A stretch of 64,000 nucleotides of DNA from Polytrichum commune (lineage: Eukaryota > Streptophyta > Polytrichopsida > Polytrichales > Polytrichaceae). A program made the position numbers and the translations under genes. Shown in pieces: positions 35,960 through 48,549 of this stretch; within the stretch, counting starts at the first letter, position 1, and each line of letters opens with the position of its first letter. The stretch spans positions 2,108,001 through 2,172,000 of the forward strand of contig OX485804.1 of assembly GCA_950295325.1 (NCBI GenBank), in the 5' to 3' direction. The notes below the pieces were generated by a model that had not been told where the DNA came from, did not search any database, and saw only the letters and a program-made list of their open reading frames with translations.

Positions 35960-37711
35960 TGCATTAGATGGCCGTTTCTGCATGGAATTTGAACTTTGGT
36001 GGTAGAATGGGTAATATGGATATATTTGTGTGATTTGTATTTTTCTCTAGTGAAGTCAAAGCAACTTGGGTCATGTTTTTCTGAGCTTGTATGAGTTAGT
36101 GACGATATGTCTATTAATTGAAAACCGGACTTTCTTTTCTTCAAATTTCCTTCAACGAGGATGTGGCTCTCATATTAGGCTTCAAGTACAATTTACTGAG
36201 TCTACATAATCACACAAACTAAGATTCATGTATTTCACAATGTGGTTACTTTGAATAATATATGGTTACATTGAAGGCATGTAATTGAGCTAGCCCAATG
36301 CCCTCGGAAAGGATGGGAGTACACCTTATATTGCATCTTGGTCGTACATGACCAATACAAGGAAAATAAATTGATATTCGTGTCAATGCTTGAACACTGA
36401 GATTGCTTTTTCTTTTTTTATTATTATTAAAGAGTGTATTTTAATTAGATGATAAGCATCGAGGACATTTAAAACAAGACATGTGATTCTAAAATGAACA
36501 GGTTTTAAAAATGGTTGTCAATTTACAACTTCCTAGATTTTGCATTCGAGAATGAAGAGACATGCTCCACTTCAGATTTTGATCACTTTAAAATCAATGT
36601 CCATTTTAGGCTCACATATCTTAGACTATATCCATATGATGAAATTATTTTCCAGACAAAAAATGCTCACTATAATAATTATTGTAGTACAAAGAACTAT
36701 GTAAATAATAGAAACAACCATTGAGTAAATTTAATCAGATGCAAAACAAATTCAATTTGTGTTGAACTTGTGAGTGTCCAAATTTGTAGGGATTTAAGTT
36801 TTCCAGTGGCTTTTGAGATTTGGAGAAGGAGTCTCTTAGAGGTCTTAAAAAATGATTTCCATAATCTACATGATTGCAAGTTTTATGTTTTGATGTTTAA
36901 ATATTTTTGGTGTTTCCTTAGCTATCATTTTGGGCCATGTCTTGAAGCAAGTCGTCATCTCCACTTTGGTGGTTGATCCTTAGCCCTTAGACCTAACCAG
37001 TCCTTAGTTCTAAATACTTTAAATGAGTCTTGTTACATACTACTGAAGGTCTTTACTAGGAGTGATAATAAACAAAGCCACCAACCCCCCCCCCCACCCA
37101 ACCTCACCCATGGCATGAAACTGAGTTGCTTTACACCTTGTGCATTAAGCTCATACTCTAAGCCATCTTCGGTTTATGGACTTAAGTTATGCACCAAGTG
37201 CTATTGCTTTCTAACAAAGGTCATTTCTATTGAGTGATAATAAGGGCCCAGGTGGGAGAAAGGGGAGGAAAGGGGGAAGGGTTGGGGGTGGTACGGTCCA
37301 TTTTTCATTTTTTTAAGGGGTAGGCCTCAAGGGTGCACTCATGGGGTCAATGTAGAATAATCTATATACAACGGAAGACATGGTGATGATGGAGGTGAGG
37401 CCATCACCATGTTGGTCCCCACCGTTTATGTGAGACATTCCTAAAGAGGGGAGAAAGAAAGAAAGAAAGAACGAAAAGAATGTAAGTGAAAGAGAAAAGC
37501 TACAACATGAGCATGAGTAGGCCCCTATTAAAAACATTTTGGGGCATGCCCACATTCTATTGGATAACAATATAAGTCCTATGCACCCTATAATCATGTT
37601 GCAAAGGCAAGTGCTCGAAATAATATAAATTTGTGAGGTCTGCCAAATTTAGTTTTTGGATGCCCATTCGATTACATATTATTGTGTGTATTTAGGTTTG
37701 GTCATTTATAT
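35960..37711. other. spacer between Q and R units, block A
   Basis: No gene supported. Holds a C-run (about 37085-37097) and a GAAA microsatellite (about 37449-37470). Confidence 0.45.
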
Positions 37712-37715
37712 AGAA

Positions 37716-38290
37716 GGGTGCAAGCATGGTAAAGTGGACCCAAAAAGTGCTCCGGTATACTAAAACCATAATTTTTTTGGTCAAAGGTGAAAAGTAATAG
37801 CAAAGTATTATTTAAATTATATTTCTTTTCATCATGACCTTTGTTGTTGTGTTAAATACTCAAATGAAAAAAGTCAAGTTGATATCTCCAATACTAATCA
37901 TTAAAAGTGATGCTGAAAAGCACATGGTTGAGTCTGGTTTTGGAAATAGATTTCATGACCTTAACTATTTTGAAGTTGGAATTTTCTTTCATATTCCTTG
38001 AATTTGTCATCTAATTAAAACCACCAATTTAATGTAATTTTATGGTACTTTAAACAAATTTTAGATAGTCACTTGTTCAATATCACCACTTCTAACATAC
38101 TCTAAAATATTTAGACTTTTCTTGGAATTTTTTATGTCATGATAATTTTCTTGGCTTTGTAGATCAATATGTTTTTATATGTTTATGAGTTTTTTCTTCA
38201 CAAAATTCAAAGTTCGTGTGTAGTTTTGAATCACTTTCACTCAACACTAGGCAAAGATCAAAACATGTCCATTATGTTGTGCTTGCGCTC
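37716..38290 (-). mobile_element. non-autonomous element with 4-bp TSD, copy 2
   Basis: Opposite orientation to 18683-19286, with ends GGGTGCAAGCATGG and TGCTTGCGCTC. The duplication AGAA lies at 37712-37715 and 38291-38294. Block B has the uninterrupted site (ttatatagaagac, about 57490-57510), which proves insertion, fixes the element borders and dates it after the block duplication, unless it was cleanly lost from B. Confidence 0.8.
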
Positions 38291-38819
38291 AGAAGACTTC
38301 ATATTTTGGCCCGGATGAATCAATGCACTAAAAACATTAGATGCACTAGCAACACACAATATGCTATTTGGGTCATATCAACTTATAGGGTTAGGGTTCT
38401 CACGGATTAAGGTTTAAAGTTGCTACTGATTTCTTTGCATACACAACATCCTCAAGACAATGGCCAACAACTAACAACACACACTTCACAAAAACAATGG
38501 GAATTGCTCACACTGCCACAAAACATTTTGTATGCATAATCCTCTAGGAGACGGTATCATGATGGCACACAATGTACACACACACGGTGCACTTCAAAAT
38601 AATCTACAACCTCATCGGAGCCCAAAATATCTACAAGAACAAAACTACCATGCATTGAACATCTCCAATATTAAGGTCCAAAACATTCCTCCCTCACTGA
38701 TCTCCAAAACTCAACTCCAACACCAGCAACAAGCCTTAAGCTACAACCATGGACGGAAGAACTGAGGATGCCACACTATAGAAGCAACAACCTTAAGAAA
38801 CTTTCAAACTTGCATGTCC

Positions 38820-39118
38820 TCATCCCTTAGTTGCATCTCCACCCATTGGGGCGGAATTGAAGTAGTTTTCCAATGCCTGCATTTCCTTGTCATGGTAAGG
38901 GTTGGGCTCCAGACTCTCACCCAAAACCCTCAAACCAAAAAAAGCAGCCCGTGTAGCATAGTGTTGGTTGGCTCACATTGCTTGATATCGGGCAAGCCAC
39001 TCTGGATGATTTCTAATCATTTGGCTCCAAGTAGTGCTCACAAGACGGAGCTTAGACAATTGAGCAGTAACCTCATCAAATGTACCTTCCAAAATCACCT
39101 TCAAAATGTGTTCCAAGA
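38820..39118 (-). pseudogene. gene R, block A: broken F-box-like ORF
   Basis: Counterpart of 58026-58358. The first residues and the upstream leader junction are lost in a deletion of about 340 bp (39118 joins leader sequence at a short aatccatgaa repeat). A CGA codon has become TGA within LARYQAM-ANQ, and other C-to-T changes surround it. It still encodes most of the F-box-like segment but cannot yield the full protein. Confidence 0.7.
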
Positions 39119-39445
39119 AAATCCATGAATAAGGGCTTTAACAATCTGATGAGTGTACTCAACATCCTTGATACACAACAAGCAAATTAAAATCAGAGAC
39201 AACTTCGAGCCTAGAAACACAGTACCCAATCCAAGTCGCTCATGTGAATTCACTGCGAACTCTATCCATGCTCAAGAGGCAAACTCACATTCCCGAAAAA
39301 GTCACAAGAAGTGCTTGGAGAGTTGTGCAACAGCAAGAGTACACACAGGCACCATAATTTCAGAGAGGAGAGTGCACAGAGAGATTCAATCAATGATGAG
39401 CTCAGGAAAGGTCCAAAATAAAGATAATGTAGATGAAGGAAGGTC

Positions 39446-39463
39446 GTTAACGTGCATTTGTGG
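39446..39463 (-). promoter_or_regulatory. conserved promoter core, R-A
   Basis: GTTAACGTGCATTTGTGG followed by GCCCA, in the same context as Q-A. The gene behind it is broken, so the promoter may now drive a non-coding transcript or nothing. Confidence 0.45.
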
Positions 39464-40848
39464 GCCCATAAGTTTTCCCCGATGTGTCAGGACAATGAGC
39501 TTGACAGAATTCAATGTGAGCCCGCCATCTGGCAGCAAGCAGAATATTATTCATAGAATTGCTACTACTAGCTGTGTGCCTTGAACAATGTGCAAACATG
39601 TGAGCAACCCAGATCATGCCATAACTGAACATTCCGCTACAAATTTCATGAACAACTCTTATCCTTACCCTTTCGAGAGAACTTGAGCGACAACTTTTGG
39701 TGGACGCGCTGTTCGTATATACTTTGCTTCCCTGACACTGTGGATGTTGGTTTTGTCTTCAAGGTTTATCTTTGAGAGGTCAGAATTACCTCACAAGGTA
39801 CAAGTCACTCAAGGTGTAAGTTAGTACATCATTGCATGCTTTAGATGGATGTTTGTGAGTGGAATTTGAACTTTGGTGGTAAAATGGGTAATAAGGATAT
39901 TTGTGTGACTAGTATTTCTCTAGTGAAGTCAAAGCAAGTAAGGTCATGTTGTTTTAAGCCTGTATGGGTTAGTTATGAGATGTCTAATTGAAAAACTGGA
40001 CTTTTCTTTCTTTCAATTTCCTTCACTGTGGATGTGGTTCTCATTGGCTTAATGTTCAATTTACTGAGTCTACCAAATCACAAAAAGGTAAGATTCACAT
40101 AACTTGGTGACTCTACATTCCTTGCACAATTTATACTCTTAGCCACGTGGTGGCTTCTACTTGGGGCAATACAAGTCAACACAGACCATAAATATCTAAG
40201 CTTGATGAGTTAGTTATGAACCTTCCAAAAAATTGTGGATGGAGGCTTGGAGCGTGCACCTGATAGGGGCAACCGGTAGCCTCTACATGAAGAGGTTCTT
40301 CACCGAATCTTTACTCATGCTTGCTCATGTTGGAGATGTTGTTTAGCTTATCCGTAAATCTTCAACATGATGGTTGTTCCTTGTCCTTTCAATTTTATTT
40401 CAAAGGGATCCAAATAAATCTAGAATATTTAAAGATTCAAGCTTGAATAATTTCATTGATACATGGTTTTGTATACTTGCAATTTCTTATTTTAAAGATT
40501 AGATCAAGAATACATTGTGTGTTCTTGGGACCATCAATATAATCAATGAAAATATTAGCACCAAGGTAACTGAATTTATAAGCATATTTATCTAAATAGT
40601 GTCGGTTGTCTTAGTAATTTAAGACATCTCTTGTTCTCCACACAATAATGCAAAAAACATATTGTTGCATTTGAGAATGTTGTTGATGATCTGTACATAA
40701 TGGATTTATAAATACTCCAAATTTACTTAAAAGTTGATTTTTAAAATTAGAGTCTACCAATGCTACAAAATCCTATGTCAAATAAGCTACATACATGTCC
40801 AATATGATTAATTTCAAACAGTATCACAGTGGCAAGTTTTTCTTGGTT

Positions 40849-42096
40849 TCATATTGAAGTATATTACATGCTCCCAATATGATTATAACTTTGACCATGT
40901 AAAAAAGAAAAACTTGGTGACAATTCTACTCATATTATAGATATTGCTGCATTTAGCATATGATATACCTACAATAAATTGGGAGAAAATCTTCGATCAT
41001 GATTAATTGAGCTAATAAGTATTGGTTATGGATATTCATTCTGAATGAGTTTATTTTCCATATGATCACATGGAAAGCTCAAGAACAACATCATAAGCGA
41101 GTTTGGTTGATTCAGACCTTGTGATGTGCACTTCTTTAAACAAGCATACCCTCTATGTTTAGAAGGTACTATAATTTTCCACGCCATACTTATAAATACC
41201 AATGTTCAATAAACAATTTACATACCTTATTTATTTTAACAATTCAAATTTTCCATAAATCTACTACCTTGTTCACTACCTGATTTCTTATTTTATGAAT
41301 TTTGAATGAGTTATCTCATTGGTATTCCTATACAATAAAAACATATTATACAAATTTAATATCCATGACTTTGAATGCACGTTATTAAAACATTATGAAA
41401 GTGCACCCCCCCCCCCCACTTTCCCCGAAGAATTATAGATGTATGCTATTCTCAAAGTATCTAAACTCTAAGGACCAAAACAAAGGTACTTAGGTAATTC
41501 TAGACTTTTGATGAGGTTGGAAAATAGCAGATAGTTTTTGGAATGTGTGAACACTCTTGCTTCCAGTGTCTGACTCATAATTTGGACTTGATGTGCATGC
41601 ATTAAACCTAGGTGTGATGACCATGGACATGATGCATACAAACATTTGACACCATAATTGTGAAGATATTAAAGCACGCATGCAACAATAATTTAGTCTG
41701 GAATTGACCAAAACTTCCTGAAACTATCTAAATACATGTTATACCACTTGAAAGGAGATAAATCATCCATATGGTTGCAATGCCCATTTCTACCAAAGCA
41801 TGAATTTTGAAGAAGTAATTATTACAGGTGTGACAACCAAAGCCCACCATGAAACTAACCATAAAATTAAGGGCAAAGATTCCAAGTGCGTGCTTATACG
41901 TACAGAATATTCTCTTGTATGTGAATATTGGTAGATTTTTTAAAATGTGTCCACATAGTTAGACTCCTTAGAGAATATAGGAGATCTACAGTTGTTTAAT
42001 GTTTAGTACTATCTAGAAAGTAACTTCAACATTGCGTGTCATGATATTTGTCAGGAGAATGATAGACATGGATATCTAGCAAAGTCCATTGTAAAT
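40849..42096. other. spacer between duplicated blocks
   Basis: Unique AT-rich sequence with a C-run at about 41406-41418. I see no target duplication or transposon end at its borders, so the mechanism of the block duplication is not evident. Confidence 0.5.
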
Positions 42097-43059
42097 ATGG
42101 AGGGTAGATGGTAGACATGTGTTTACAAGGATATCTTTGAATTTGTTGCAGCCTTGGTCCACTTTAGCTGTCACACGCTTGTGGTTTGTATGATATTCAT
42201 TGTGAGATTCTTCATGTTGTATTGGTCATGTATGATCTTCCACATCTTTATACTGATGGTGTGTATCCATATTAGTAGGGCTCCTGAAAAGCATCATGGT
42301 TATAGCTGTGTAACATTTTGTGCCCTTGCCTTGGATCAATTGGGCACAATACGCCCATAAGCTCGGTGTTTTCAATTTCAACAAGCCTTCTTTGATGATG
42401 GTTTCTCTACTGCAAATTTATTTTAATTAGCGATACCAATGGCTACCTTTTTCACACTTTGTTCTATGTTTAAATAATAATTTTTAATATTTTCTTGGAA
42501 ATATATATAACTTGCCTCTACCAACAACTATCCTTCTCACTTTTATATAAGTTTCTTAAGCATGTTAAGCATAATAATAACCCATCTACCTCTCTTTGGC
42601 ATATCACACAAGGGAAATGCAATTATGTTATAATTTAAATTTTATAAAATATACCAATCATGAGCTTCCATTAACGCTGTCAAGAATTGTGAAAAGTTTT
42701 ATATTCACCAAACCTTATTCATTAAGTGTTGACATGCATTACCGGGGTCCTATTACCACTCAATGGCAGTCTCCACATTACCTCTATCCCATGATGGGAC
42801 AGAGCCAACAAAACAAAGGCATGCTCAAAATCTCAACACAAAACATAGCAATTGGTTCAGTTAATCATCAAACTCTCCACTAAATCAATCTATTAACCTT
42901 CTGTTATGGATTGTGATCCGTCTAATTCTTAGTAGCCCCAAAGACCATGGCACTCCCTCATGGTTCAATACTTACCTCTACTTCACATTCCATCATATCA
43001 CAACCTCGTTCAGATCTTGTCACTAGCAAACTTAGAATCTCTCTTCACATCTAAGGGCT

Positions 43060-43245
43060 CTAAACTCTGCAACAAGATGGTAAAAATGCAACAATTAGAT
43101 TCATACAAATAATCACGCCAAGAGCCTCGACTACCAAAGACCGAAGTCCTCCAGTTGAGCCAGTATTGAAGGTTGGTTCTGATGAATCGAACCTCTGCAG
43201 CAGATATCTGCACTCTGTATCTGGTTCAGAAAAGACATCATACAA
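43060..43245 (-). other. conserved 61-codon frame, possible exon (B)
   Basis: Counterpart of 22155-22340 with the same length and reading frame (DTECRYLLQRFDSS, STGGLRSLVVEALGV). Function unknown. Confidence 0.35.
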
Positions 43246-43976
43246 ATTAAAGTAGAGCCAAACCTAAAATCTCAACCCAACCCTGATCGTTTCAGATAAC
43301 TGTTAAACCCTCAATATTGACCGGCTAGGTGCAAGTCTGCCTTTATAATGAGTGCAACACTTGCACTTTATGCCCTGCAAGAGGCAAAAGAAAATTATTG
43401 CACACCAGTGTACCTCATTCATCCAACAAAAATAAACACCTGAGTAGACAAACATTGTTCCTTTGTAAACTAAAACCTAACTACACTGAAGATAATTCGA
43501 TCTCAAGATTAATAGCAAGTTCATTATGTAGAGTTTGGGGTGCCACAATCTACATGATACTTAAGATAGTCAATTTTACTCTATCTTGTAGCAAGCAGGG
43601 ATTCACATTCATGGAATTTCATCAACTTTTTAAACTTGTATATGTAGCTCCTTTGCTTGGAATTTTTTATCTCAATGCAAGAGAACAACCTCAAAGATAT
43701 TGAGGGTTTGTCACTTTTCTCTCACAACAATATTTGAAGTGAGAAGAATGATAATTTATTGATATCTTGGAATTTGTCATTGCATGGTTCATCGCGAGGG
43801 GGTTGAGAGATTAGAACCGGTGGTTAAGTGTAGTCCTCTCCTGTGATGGCTCCATTGATCTCGTGTGGACAAGTCACCATGCCAACAATTATGGATTTGC
43901 AATATAATGGATGATGCCTGCATATATATATATATATATATAAGGATCGTAACTAAATATCTAGTTATGTAATATG

Positions 43977-44905
43977 TCTAATTGATTTTTGGAATATAGA
44001 AAGACTAAATTTTGTAGGTTAATTGTGCTTTACATACATACTATAAATACGGCATACATGCTAAAGATAGGTTGTTTTGGAAAAAAATAAAAATTGTTGC
44101 ATATCTACTGTTGAGGAATAAAATGTGATTTTCCTATGTGAGATTTTTGACATTAGATATGAGTTGATTGCATATCCACTATTGGTGAGAAGGAGGAATG
44201 AAAAGTGGTTTTCCCATGTAGGATTTTGATGGTTTTCTTAGAGAATTTCTTTCTTAATATTCTCATTTTATTTTTCCCTCCTAAGAGGGATGAAATCTAT
44301 AAATAATTCCCTCTGTGGCAAAATCTCCCTTTTGTAACAAAAATAACCAACTTACCTATTGACAAGGCAAGAATTAGAGTACTTTTCCCTTGAGGAAAAG
44401 CACTAAAAGCTCCTTATGGATGAATTAATATATTGCCCCCCTATTTACTTAGTGGGAAAACAGAGCTCCTCAGTAAAGAGCAACTCCTGCCTGCAGAGGG
44501 GTCAACAAAACTCTGAGAAGCTCCTTCTGGCCATTTGAGAACTTCTAGAGTTGATTTTGCTTAATATGTTTGATTACAACCAGAATGAAGCTTGAGAGCT
44601 CCTGAAGTCTAATCACATCTAGAGAAACAATGCAGTCTCGTTCCACAATGTAAATATTACATTCCATGAATATAGTTAAAATGTACATCATGGTTGGATT
44701 ACAGAAGAAACCCTCCATTACACTCAAGCAACATTTTGGGATTTCCAGCATTGATTCAAGGATACGTATGGAAAGAACCTAAACTACAATGCCACCCTGT
44801 TACTCGCTAGAAGGAGACTGCAGCTCATGGTAAAGCTCAGCAGCTCCTTCCTGCAGAGGGGTTAACCAGTGCATGATGAGCACACTTGAGAAATCCTGGA
44901 CCTGA
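43977..44905. other. segment present only in block B
   Basis: Block A joins the flanks at a shared tgatg-type word, so a deletion in A is the simplest reading. It holds cctgcagaggggt twice (about 44492 and 44852) and sequence akin to the 3' flank of P and Q. No gene is seen. An AT dinucleotide run lies just before it (about 43921-43942). Confidence 0.45.
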
Positions 44906-45148
44906 TGCGATGTGTGTCACACTACAACCATGCACAACCGGAATCAAAATAAATCAGGTGTTGTAAATTGAGTTCCAAAACTCCTGAGATTATCTTATCA
45001 CAGTGAAGAATATTTATCAGTCTGTAGTCTGCACGATAAACCTATACTCGATGTAAATTTCACATGAGGGTTGAAGCAATCAGCTGCTGTACAATAGTGA
45101 AATTGCTAGTCAAGTTTACTATTTTTGTAGTACTGGTATAATCTCCAA

Positions 45149-47311
45149 TTACCAGTAGGGTGGAGTATAACACTGCACATATGGATATTGTACGATGCCA
45201 ACTGGATATTGCAGCACATACCCAGGAGGGTATGGCAAATTCCCAGGAGATGGCAGATTCCCAGGAGGGTATGGCAGGTACCCAGGAGGGTATGGCAAAT
45301 ACCCAGGTGGATATGGCAGATACCCAGGTGGATATTGCACATATCCATGTACATCGTATGGAATTATATTTGGAGGCGGAGTATTGATGGCCGGAAGATG
45401 ATCATGCATGGCTGGGAGCTGGTGTTGGTCAGGAGCCAGTGTGTGGAATGGTGTGCCTTGCAACTGGTTGGGGGAGAAAATCTCTGCCAAAGGTGGTGAG
45501 ACGCCCGCTTGAGATTGCCCCCCTCCGACCATCTCTTGGTGGACATTCATGTTGCCGCCTTCACCCTGCACATCATCTAACACCGTTGATGCCAACAAGT
45601 TAATTGCCATCGAGGATATAGCCCCATGATGCTCATCAAAGAATTCACAGGCATGGCTAGAACATGGTGGTAACATGGTTGGACAGTAGAGGGCATTCAC
45701 ATGATCAATCCATTGATTGATTCAGGTATGTGCAATTTCACATGTTGACATTTTTAGAAGCAAGTAGATTCAGAACCTTTTTGAACCATACATACCCTCT
45801 AGGTATTTAGACTATTTAGTTTTATTCTTAAGGATTTTTTTGAATTTTTTTTGAATTTTTTATACTCTCAACCCCTATTTTATAAGATGAACGCAACTCT
45901 AGAACAATGTTGAGTCATTCTTAAGCATGTAATAGCACCTCCTAACCTGCATATCCTTAAGCCCAGTTTGACCTTGGGCTTCCTGTCGGTGCCATCTGGT
46001 AAAAATCTTGGGGTGTAATTAACCAACCCTATAAGCTAGGCTATTGAATCCTATAACAAGATGAGTGATGAGAGACTAACAAGCTTGATGTTAAGCTACC
46101 ACCAAAGATTGTAACAAATTAAGCATAATTATTGTTACATATCAAGATGGTTTTGTTGGGTAAAGTTACATGTTGGGCATGGGGCGTTGGTGGATGCTCC
46201 TGGCTTCAACAATCGAACATTATGCGACACGCGAGGTCGCCACACTTGTCGTGGTTGATTCAAGGAGTGTGGTGTGGGAATAGAACCCGGCGCAATAACA
46301 CCTATATAATAAACATGGGTCATCTGCAAATTAAGGCTTTGACAAATTCATATTAAAGCATGAAAGTGTTATAATATAAGTACCAAATACAAAAATAAGG
46401 TATGATAAAGCATTATAAGGCATGTATTTTCATTGATAAGGTTTTGATAACACTAATTATGTCCGAAAAATCTCGCCCCGTTTTTCTTGTGTTATTTCCT
46501 AGGATCTAATTAAAAGATTGAAATTTTTGAACGGGCAAGACATTCCATTTACCCCGGGCCATTCCACACCAACCCGTAGGTACATTCCTATGACACCTAT
46601 AACAACACCAATTGACAGGAAATCGGAGGCCCGCTTCTTAAGCAGGGGAAAGCCCTAAGGGGGCGGCTTTACAAATTTCAAGTTTTGTCCAAGGCTAGAC
46701 TGTTGTAAAGCCCTCCCCTCAAGGCTTTCCCCTTGCACCTAAGACCCGTCCATAACAAGAATGATAATTATTTTTATCCTTTTATTATGCATTATGCATG
46801 AAAAATATGGAAGTCAACTATGTCAAATAAGGCATTTGTCTCAAAAGAAAATGAAAAACAGAAAAAGAAGAAAATGAAGAACACACAGAAAAAACAAATA
46901 ACTAACTGTCAAATAAGACACGGTCCTCTATGGATGTGATTACTCTTCTTTTTCTTGAGTTCTTTGCAACAAGACCACATTCATTGAGAAAATAAGATTT
47001 GTGAGGGAAATATAAGCATATTAAAAAACAAAAATAAATTGCTGATCAATTACAAGACGCATGTTGGCGCCCTGGGGATTAGAACCTGCGGTGTCTTGAA
47101 ACCATTTCGGAGCCTGGGCGCGGCCAGCCCGAGCCCGGTGAGCATTTCCTCTGCTCCTCTTTCTCCTGCCTTCAATACCATCAGGACGTCGATCACTGGT
47201 ACTGGCTTCCCCTTCAGGAAAATCTGGTTTACAAGTTGCCATGCTCGGTGCCCGCCCTGCAGTATTCAGATATGCACCCCCACACAACTCCGCCTGATTA
47301 ATACCACTCAT
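45149..47311 (-). CDS. gene P, block B: basic, Pro/Tyr-rich protein, 3 exons
   Basis: Proposed exons are 47311-47086, 46301-46139 and 45656-45149. The lengths 226, 163 and 508 give phases 1 and 2 and close to 298 codons plus stop; the first two exon lengths are identical to block A. An in-frame stop sits just upstream of the ATG (PLQL-stop-AMSG), which supports MSG as the start. The arginine-rich region, CPTC pair, EFFDEHHGAISSMAINLL and Gln/Pro-rich stretch are all kept. The terminal repeat is longer than in A (YPPGYLP units plus NLPSPGNLP), while four residues (FQP region) are absent, a net gain of 16. All differences keep the frame, which argues for a translated gene. Family not recognised. 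Confidence 0.65.
45215..45340. repeat. in-frame 21-bp repeat encoding LPYPPGY units
   Basis: Plus-strand units of the form ggcagatacccaggtggatat are repeated about six times with variation (about three in block A, 25315-25380). The unit is a multiple of three, and length change between copies preserves the P reading frame. Confidence 0.75.
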
Positions 47312-47371
47312 GGCTTACAGCTGCAGCGGCCAATTATTCAAGTGACTCTGAGACAACTTTCACAGATTCAC

Positions 47372-47705
47372 CTAAGTAGCAAACCTGCACTCGAGTCTTG
47401 TGAGTGGGTACACAGACAAGAAGTTCGTTCTGGTGTCGCGATCCTCTGAAGCAAGAGCGACTGCCCAAAATTCACAAAACGACTCCAATCTTTGTTTGCC
47501 ACAGAAATCATGAACCATACAATGTGCATTTAATGCTTCATAAATGCAAAATGTGAAGAGAACAATGGCAAACTCCTGGTTGTGTACACGGAGCAGTGGT
47601 TGCATATTAATCCCTGCACACCCAGACTCCTGCATGTCACGAGCATGGAATCTTTCCGGTATGGACAACAATTGTGACTTGTAGGTCGAGGAGAGCCTTG
47701 TGCAC
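47372..47705 (-). other. leader exon with long ORF, gene P block B
   Basis: Begins after the acceptor-like tgcggtag. It is open for more than 100 codons (SIPERFHARDMQESG, MVHDFCGKQRLESFCEFW), ending at RFAT-stop. A phase-compatible junction to the P coding exons was not found, so it is either a leader exon with an upstream ORF or part of an alternative product. The block A copy is frameshifted. Confidence 0.4.
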
Positions 47706-48221
47706 CTACCGCAGAACTCACAAACATACATTTAAACATAAAATAAAAGTTTTACTACTCATGTAATTGGAAACAACATCAACTATGGAGATGGTGAAGC
47801 CTCCATATCTCAACTTGCTCTACACCTCCAACATATCTTCAAGAAGCTGCTCCGTGGGTGATGGATTCGGATTCCCCCACCTAACTTAATTACTCTCAGC
47901 TCTTGCGAACAAAGACAAGATCATATCGACAAATTTTTGAAGTGAAGGAATTATACCTTCCTGTGCACGTATACTCACCCCAAGCACAATGGAGACGATT
48001 ACTTCAGCAATGTGTGTGTTTGTAATCCACTACACACATACTAGATATAAGAGATTGAAGTCTGGTATGTAAGCCGCAAGTACTGGGAGACAGCAAGTGC
48101 ACGAGTACACAAACTGTTAAACCAGAACCTCCAGAATGAGAGAGCTCGAGAGAGAGGAGATGTTCAATTTATAGTGAGCGGTGGAAAGCTCCAGAAGAGA
48201 GAGAATATTATTAAAAAAGAA

Positions 48222-48239
48222 GTTAACGTGCATTTGTGG
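48222..48239 (-). promoter_or_regulatory. conserved promoter core, P-B
   Basis: GTTAACGTGCATTTGTGG, identical to P-A, with the same CT-rich leader on the minus strand (about 48130-48165). Confidence 0.5.
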
Positions 48240-48549
48240 CCTATAATTTCCCCTATGTGACAGGACAAGGAGTTTGACAGCATTAATCCTGAACCTACCA
48301 TCTGGCAAGGATCGGAATATACATGGAAATGCTTCTACCTGTGCATGCCTTGAACAATGTGCAAACATGTGAGTAACCCAGATCATGCCAAAACTTAACA
48401 TCAACAACCAAATGATTGTACTGCTCTTACCCTTTTGGGAGGACTTAAGCGACAACTTCTTGTGGACGCTGTCACCATGTCTGTAGATACCTTGCTTCCA
48501 TAACACTGTGGATGTTGTTCTTATCTTCAAGGTTTATCTTCAACTGTAC

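Larger units (their letters stand above)
21203..40848 (+). repeat. large tandem duplication, block A
   Basis: Sequence from about ggtagacatgtctttacaagg (21213) to aagtttttcttgg (about 40848) recurs in order and orientation in block B (42097-61646). Most stretches are about 90-98% alike by eye. Matching landmarks include 25.24 with 45.15 kb, 28.15 with 48.22 kb, 33.9 with 53.7 kb, 35.57 with 55.39 kb and 38.82 with 58.03 kb. Block A alone carries 22.71-24.63 kb, a local 210-bp duplication at 31.7-32.1 kb and the element at 37716-38290. Confidence 0.9.

Noticed and set aside
37085-37097. C-runs (also 41406, 56821) and A-run at 26909-26932 as structural signals
   Set aside because: Length differs between blocks and such tracts are common slippage or sequencing artefacts.
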